From Paracoccaceae bacterium (lineage in GTDB: Bacteria > Pseudomonadota > Alphaproteobacteria > Rhodobacterales > Rhodobacteraceae), in the NCBI GenBank assembly GCA_021648225.1, contig JAKITE010000108.1, positions 1-9,766 of the forward strand: DNA of 9,766 nucleotides, in the 5' to 3' direction. Made by a program: the position numbers and the translations under genes. Under the pieces are notes generated by a model. That model did not search any database, was not told the origin of the DNA, and worked only from the letters and a program-made list of their open reading frames with translations. How positions within the stretch are numbered: the first letter of the stretch is position 1; each line of letters begins with the position of its first letter. Shown one piece after another: positions 6,350 through 9,766 of this stretch.

Positions 6350-6378
6350 TTGACACAAAACAGGAACACATATAGAAC
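6350..6378 (+). promoter_or_regulatory. lexA promoter
   Basis: A perfect TTGACA (-35) lies at 6350-6355. The -10 is less clear: TAGAAC at 6373-6378 has the ideal 17-base spacing, and TATAGA at 6371-6376 has 15. Both overlap the SOS operator, so repressor binding would block RNA polymerase. Transcription would start near 6385. The ribosome binding site AAAGGGG is at 6398-6404, 6 bases before the lexA ATG. Confidence 0.65.
6364..6378. promoter_or_regulatory. LexA operator (alphaproteobacterial SOS box)
   Basis: The sequence GAACACATATAGAAC is a perfect GAAC-N7-GAAC direct repeat, which read on the other strand is GTTC-N7-GTTC, the LexA-binding consensus known for Alphaproteobacteria. It lies 33 bases before the lexA start and between or over the -35 and -10 elements, which is the expected place for autorepression. 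Confidence 0.85.
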
Positions 6379-6410
6379 GCAGGCAAGGTGAATTCTCAAA
6401 GGGGCCTGCC

Positions 6411-7100
6411 ATGTTGACGAAAAAACAGCTTGATCTGCTGAAGTTTATCAATAAACGTGTGCAAACAGACGGGGTTCCGCCGTCTTTTGATGAAATGAAA
6501 GAGGCGCTGGATTTGCGCTCCAAATCAGGTATTCACCGCCTTATTACCGCATTGGAAGAACGGGGCTTTGTGCGCCGTCTGGCCCATCGTGCCCGAGCCA
6601 TTGAAATTGTAAAACTGCCCGATGCAATGCTGCGCGAACCGGGCGGTTTTCAGCCCTCGGTCATTCAGGGTTCCAAGGTTGATACGCCCTCGGCGGCCAT
6701 TGATATTCGCATGGATTCGTTTGAATTGCCGGTAATGGGCAAAATTGCGGCCGGCACCCCGATCGAGGCCATTCAACATGTTTCGCGCAACATTGCGGTG
6801 CCGGGGTCAATGCTGACCACTACCGGCAAACATTACGCGCTGGAAGTCAAAGGCGATTCGATGGTGGATGCGGGGATTATCAGTGGTGATATTGTCATTA
6901 TCCATGAACAGACCGATGCGGAAAACGGTGATATTGTTGTGGCCTTGATCGAAGATCAGGAAGCCACGCTGAAACGCTTGCGGCGGCGCGGCTCTACCAT
7001 TGCACTAGAGGCCGAAAACCCTGCTTATGAAACCCGCATTTACCAGCCGGATCAGGTGAAAATCCAGGGCAAGCTGGTCGGGTTGATCCGCACCTATTGA
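6411..7100 (+). CDS. lexA: LexA repressor, self-cleaving regulator of the SOS response
   Basis: LexA represses DNA-damage genes and is inactivated by RecA-stimulated self-cleavage. The 229 residues are slightly longer than the approximately 200 of E. coli, as is usual for Alphaproteobacteria. The N-terminal winged-helix DNA-binding domain spans about 1-68 (KQLDLLKFI, then the recognition region SKSGIHRLITALEERGF at 38-54). A linker follows to about 100. The C-terminal S24 peptidase domain has the cleavage site Ala114-Gly115 in KIAAGTPIEA, the nucleophile Ser150 in KGDSMVDAGI and the general base Lys188 in ATLKRL. All functional residues are present. The upstream SOS box implies autoregulation. 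Its stop region overlaps the end of comEC on the other strand by 7 bases. Confidence 0.97.
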   Translation: MLTKKQLDLLKFINKRVQTDGVPPSFDEMKEALDLRSKSGIHRLITALEERGFVRRLAHRARAIEIVKLPDAMLREPGGFQPSVIQGSKVDTPSAAIDIRMDSFELPVMGKIAAGTPIEAIQHVSRNIAVPGSMLTTTGKHYALEVKGDSMVDAGIISGDIVIIHEQTDAENGDIVVALIEDQEATLKRLRRRGSTIALEAENPAYETRIYQPDQVKIQGKLVGLIRTY

Positions 7101-9157
7101 TAGGGCCTGCCGCCATTATTCCATGGCCGTTGCGGAAAATCCGGCGCGGCATGGCGTATTTCGGGAAATCCGTTTTCAAAATATATGGCCATGGCACCGT
7201 TTTCAAAACTGGATTGGCCAATGAAAACACAGCCCCCCATAGGCGGGTCTGGCCATTTGGGCGCAATAAATATCTGGTTTTCCACGCAATCAAACCCCTC
7301 GGCAACCCCCTCGGGTTTTGAGCGCTCCAATACCACCTGCCAGCCGTTTTCAAGTGTGGCGCGGGTTTGGGTGCCCTCAACAGTAAATCCCGGCCTTTGA
7401 AATGCTTCTTGTTGCGATGCCAAATCCCCGTCATTTTCAAGCCAGGAACCCGCTGAAAACCGGTAAGCGGTTTCTTTGTTCAGAACCCTTTGCCCGTCAA
7501 TCATCACCCCCAGCAAGGCACCGTTTTCATCAATTAAAATATCCGGTCTGGGGGTTTGTTGCCAAATAAAAATGACAATTATCAGCAAAAAAAAACCGGA
7601 AAACCGCAAAACCCCTTGCACCAGAAAAAACAAACATCCGGCAAAAACCACCACCGGTAAAACCATGGGCGAGGCCGATTTAACCGGAATAACCGCACCG
7701 GGCAAGCTTGCAAAAAAATCCGCCACCCCCAGAATCCAGCCAACCCCCTGCCCCATCACCCAAAAAGCCGGGTCCGAAAGCCCGAAAATGGACATCACCC
7801 CGGCAATAACCGCAGCCGGCATCACCAGCAAACCCATCACCGGCACCGATAGCAGGTTTGCCATCAACCCGAATTTGGCAAGCTGGTTAAAATGAAAAGC
7901 CGAGATCGGCGCGGTGGCCAACCCAGCCACCGAAGAGGTAATGATCAGGGCAATAAACGGCATAAAACGGGCCAATCGGCCATATCGAGCCTCGCGCCAC
8001 CATGTTTTTCGACGCAAAATTTCAAACACGCCAATCAATGCGGTGGTGGCGGCAAATGACATCTGGAACCCGGCCTCGTTCAGGCTTTCGGGGCGTGCGA
8101 TCAGCACTATCATTGCCGCCAGCGCCACGGCGCGCAGGGTAAAGGCCGGCCTGTCCAGCATCACCGCGACAAGAACAACCGCAACCATGATAAACGCGCG
8201 CTGGGTCGCCACAGAACCGCCGGAAATAAACAGATAGCCAAGGCCGATCAGCAAAGCCGCCATTGCGCCGAATTTTTTAGTGGGCAAATACAATGCGATA
8301 CGGGGGATGGCTGCCAGCCCGTATCGAACAATCAAATAAACAAATCCGGTCAAAAGCCCCATATGCAAACCGGAAATCGCCAATAAATGCGCCAGATTCG
8401 ATGCGCGTAGCTGGGCCAGAATTGTCTGGTCAATACGGCTGCGTTCTCCGGTCAGAATGGCCGCTGAAAATGCGCCGTTCTGACCACCAATACTGTTGGC
8501 AACAAAACCTGAAATATAGGCACGCAGCCGGTCAAGCCTACGGCCATTATCACCGTAAGGCCGCATTTCCATCAGCGGCGTTCGCGAAAACCCGACCGCG
8601 CCGATCCGGTCAAACCATGCCATCATCCGATAATCAAAGCCGCCCGGTTCAGCGGGCGCACCGGGCGGCGACATATTGGCCACCACGGTCACCCGATTGC
8701 CAATCGCCAAAATCCCGTCGGGCAAATAGCCAAACAAAGACACCCGCACCCGTTCGGGCGTGCGCCCGGGGCGTATTTCGGTCATGACGACGCGGTCCAA
8801 CAGCACCCGCCACGCTTGGCTGCTGGATTTATCAATCTTGATAATGCGGCCCTCGACCGGACCATAATAGCGAAATTCCAATACCGGCGCGGCAACCGAA
8901 AAACTGCGATAGCTGGCGGTTAAGTAACCGGAAATCAATAGAATCACGATAATCATGCCGATACGCACCACGCCTTGCGCCAAAAGCGCCAGTAGAAATA
9001 CGCAGAGCAATATAAAAACCAAAACCAGAACCAGCCGAAAAGATGGTTCAAACGGGAAAGAGAAATACAGGTAAATGCCGCAACCAAAGAAAACCGGACA
9101 CCATAAAACAAGGCTATGCCGCTGGGCTTCCCATTCGGCTGATATCCATTGTTTCAC
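7094..9157 (-). CDS. comEC: ComEC/Rec2 DNA uptake channel, short form without recognisable metallo-beta-lactamase motif
   Basis: ComEC is the inner-membrane channel that moves single-stranded DNA into the cytoplasm during natural transformation; in Rhodobacter it is also needed to receive gene transfer agent DNA. The 687 residues start with two to three membrane segments (about 16-82), then a soluble DUF4131-like domain (about 95-200), then the competence domain with many membrane segments (about 225-535). The hallmark HLLAISGLHMGLL is at 257-269, with SVATQRAFIMV (315-325) and EAGFQMSFAATTAL (361-374). The C-terminal 150 residues lack the HxHxDH motif of the metallo-beta-lactamase nuclease domain of Bacillus-type ComEC. 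The start is GTG 9155-9157 with AAGGA 11 bases upstream, a weak spacing; no nearby ATG competes. A run of nine A bases (7587-7595) lies within the gene. Confidence 0.93.
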   Translation of the reverse strand: MKQWISAEWEAQRHSLVLWCPVFFGCGIYLYFSFPFEPSFRLVLVLVFILLCVFLLALLAQGVVRIGMIIVILLISGYLTASYRSFSVAAPVLEFRYYGPVEGRIIKIDKSSSQAWRVLLDRVVMTEIRPGRTPERVRVSLFGYLPDGILAIGNRVTVVANMSPPGAPAEPGGFDYRMMAWFDRIGAVGFSRTPLMEMRPYGDNGRRLDRLRAYISGFVANSIGGQNGAFSAAILTGERSRIDQTILAQLRASNLAHLLAISGLHMGLLTGFVYLIVRYGLAAIPRIALYLPTKKFGAMAALLIGLGYLFISGGSVATQRAFIMVAVVLVAVMLDRPAFTLRAVALAAMIVLIARPESLNEAGFQMSFAATTALIGVFEILRRKTWWREARYGRLARFMPFIALIITSSVAGLATAPISAFHFNQLAKFGLMANLLSVPVMGLLVMPAAVIAGVMSIFGLSDPAFWVMGQGVGWILGVADFFASLPGAVIPVKSASPMVLPVVVFAGCLFFLVQGVLRFSGFFLLIIVIFIWQQTPRPDILIDENGALLGVMIDGQRVLNKETAYRFSAGSWLENDGDLASQQEAFQRPGFTVEGTQTRATLENGWQVVLERSKPEGVAEGFDCVENQIFIAPKWPDPPMGGCVFIGQSSFENGAMAIYFENGFPEIRHAAPDFPQRPWNNGGRPYQ

Positions 9158-9237
9158 GGGTGAACTTGTCCTTGGCGCTGGCTTGGCTTAATAGCTTTTT
9201 AACTTTATATTTTTATGGTTTCTGAAAGGTTAATGCG
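9158..9237. promoter_or_regulatory. Divergent comEC / gltX spacer with gltX promoter
   Basis: On the plus strand TTGGCT (9183-9188) and TATATT (9206-9211) are spaced by exactly 17 bases and form a good sigma70-type candidate for gltX, with a start near 9218. The AAAGG ribosome binding site (9225-9229) follows, 8 bases before the ATG. For comEC on the minus strand I see only the AT-rich stretch itself and no clear -35/-10 pair. No SOS box of the GTTC-N7-GTTC type was found here, so LexA control of comEC is not supported. Confidence 0.5.
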
Positions 9238-9766
9238 ATGTCCATTAGCACCCCTGTTGTCACGCGTTTTGCGCCCTCTCCCACCGGATATTTGCATATC
9301 GGTGGCGCGCGCACAGCGCTGTTTAACTGGCTTTTTGCCCGCCATCATGGTGGCAGGTTTTTACTGCGGATCGAAGACACCGACCGCGCCCGTTCAACCC
9401 CCGAAGCGACCGAGGCGATACTGACCTCGATGAAATGGCTGGGGCTGGATTGGGACGGGGATGCGGTTAGCCAGTTTGAACAGATCGGGCGGCATCAGCA
9501 GGTTGCGCTTGAAATGCTTGAAAACGGCAGTGCCTATCGGTGTTATTCCACCAAAGAGGAAATCAATGATTTTCGCGAAAAGGCCCGCGCGGCCAAACAG
9601 CCGCCGCTGTTCCAGTCGCCTTGGCGCGATGCCACCGAAACGCCGGACCTGCCTTTTGTGGTGCGGTTAAAAGCACCTAAAACCGGCGAAACCGTGATTG
9701 AGGACCAGGTTCAGGGCAAGATTTCCTGGAAAAACGAAACTCTGGATGATCTGGTTTTGCTGCGCT
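9238..9766 (+). CDS. gltX: Glutamyl-tRNA synthetase, N-terminal part (cut by window end)
   Basis: The first 176 residues of a class I aminoacyl-tRNA synthetase are present; the enzyme attaches glutamate to tRNA-Glu. The catalytic HIGH-type motif is HIGG (20-23) in RFAPSPTGYLHIGGARTAL, followed by FLLRIEDTDRARS (41-53), all typical of bacterial GluRS. The KMSKS loop lies beyond the window. Alphaproteobacteria commonly carry two GluRS copies, and this fragment cannot tell which copy it is or exclude relaxed specificity for tRNA-Gln. The ATG at 9238 is chosen because AAAGG lies 8 bases upstream and family members begin just before this conserved block. The gene is transcribed divergently from comEC. 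Confidence 0.96.
   Translation, partial: MSISTPVVTRFAPSPTGYLHIGGARTALFNWLFARHHGGRFLLRIEDTDRARSTPEATEAILTSMKWLGLDWDGDAVSQFEQIGRHQQVALEMLENGSAYRCYSTKEEINDFREKARAAKQPPLFQSPWRDATETPDLPFVVRLKAPKTGETVIEDQVQGKISWKNETLDDLVLLR

Noticed and set aside
9158..9237. SOS box controlling comEC or gltX
   Set aside because: No pair of GTTC or GAAC half-sites with 7-base spacing is present in this spacer.

Overview
The window looks like a chromosomal segment of a marine-type alphaproteobacterium, most likely Rhodobacterales. The evidence is the gene order trpE / yibQ-like / trpG-trpD-trpC-moaC-moeA-lexA / comEC / gltX, which I recall as a conserved neighbourhood in that group, together with the protein sequences and an alphaproteobacterial SOS box (GAAC-N7-GAAC) upstream of lexA. 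The base composition of the core genes is moderate (mid-50s % G+C in the lines I counted), which is low for many Rhodobacteraceae. The genus cannot be read from the sequence.

Layout. Positions 1-161 are the 3' end of trpE (+). It meets, with a 4-base tail-to-tail overlap, a minus-strand gene for a membrane-anchored divergent polysaccharide deacetylase (yibQ-like, 158-1261). An 83-base divergent spacer follows, and then a tightly packed plus-strand operon runs from 1390 to 6342: trpG, trpD, trpC, moaC, a GIY-YIG nuclease-domain gene, a DUF4357-domain gene, and moeA. Every junction in it is a stop/start overlap (ATGA, TAATG or TGATG). lexA (6411-7100) follows behind its own promoter and SOS operator. 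comEC lies on the minus strand (7094-9157), overlapping the lexA 3' end by 7 bases. An 80-base divergent spacer then leads into gltX, which runs off the window.

How the genes work together. TrpE and TrpG form anthranilate synthase, and TrpD and TrpC carry out the next steps toward tryptophan (TrpF acts between them and is not here). MoaC and MoeA act at the first and last stages of molybdenum cofactor synthesis. LexA controls the SOS response and probably its own gene. ComEC is the inner-membrane DNA uptake channel. GltX charges tRNA-Glu.

The non-core part is the roughly 0.9 kb between moaC and moeA (4269-5170). It has lower G+C (about 44% by hand count over 4321-5160), rarer codons, and carries a GIY-YIG domain followed by a DUF4357 domain in a different frame. 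I recall these two domains as one fused protein of about 300 residues. Here they are split at a run of five A bases; a sixth A would join them into one 300-residue protein. The insert is bracketed by a 14-base near-perfect direct repeat containing the stop/start signal, so the host operon's translational coupling is kept at both ends. No transposase, CRISPR array, tRNA or rRNA gene was seen.
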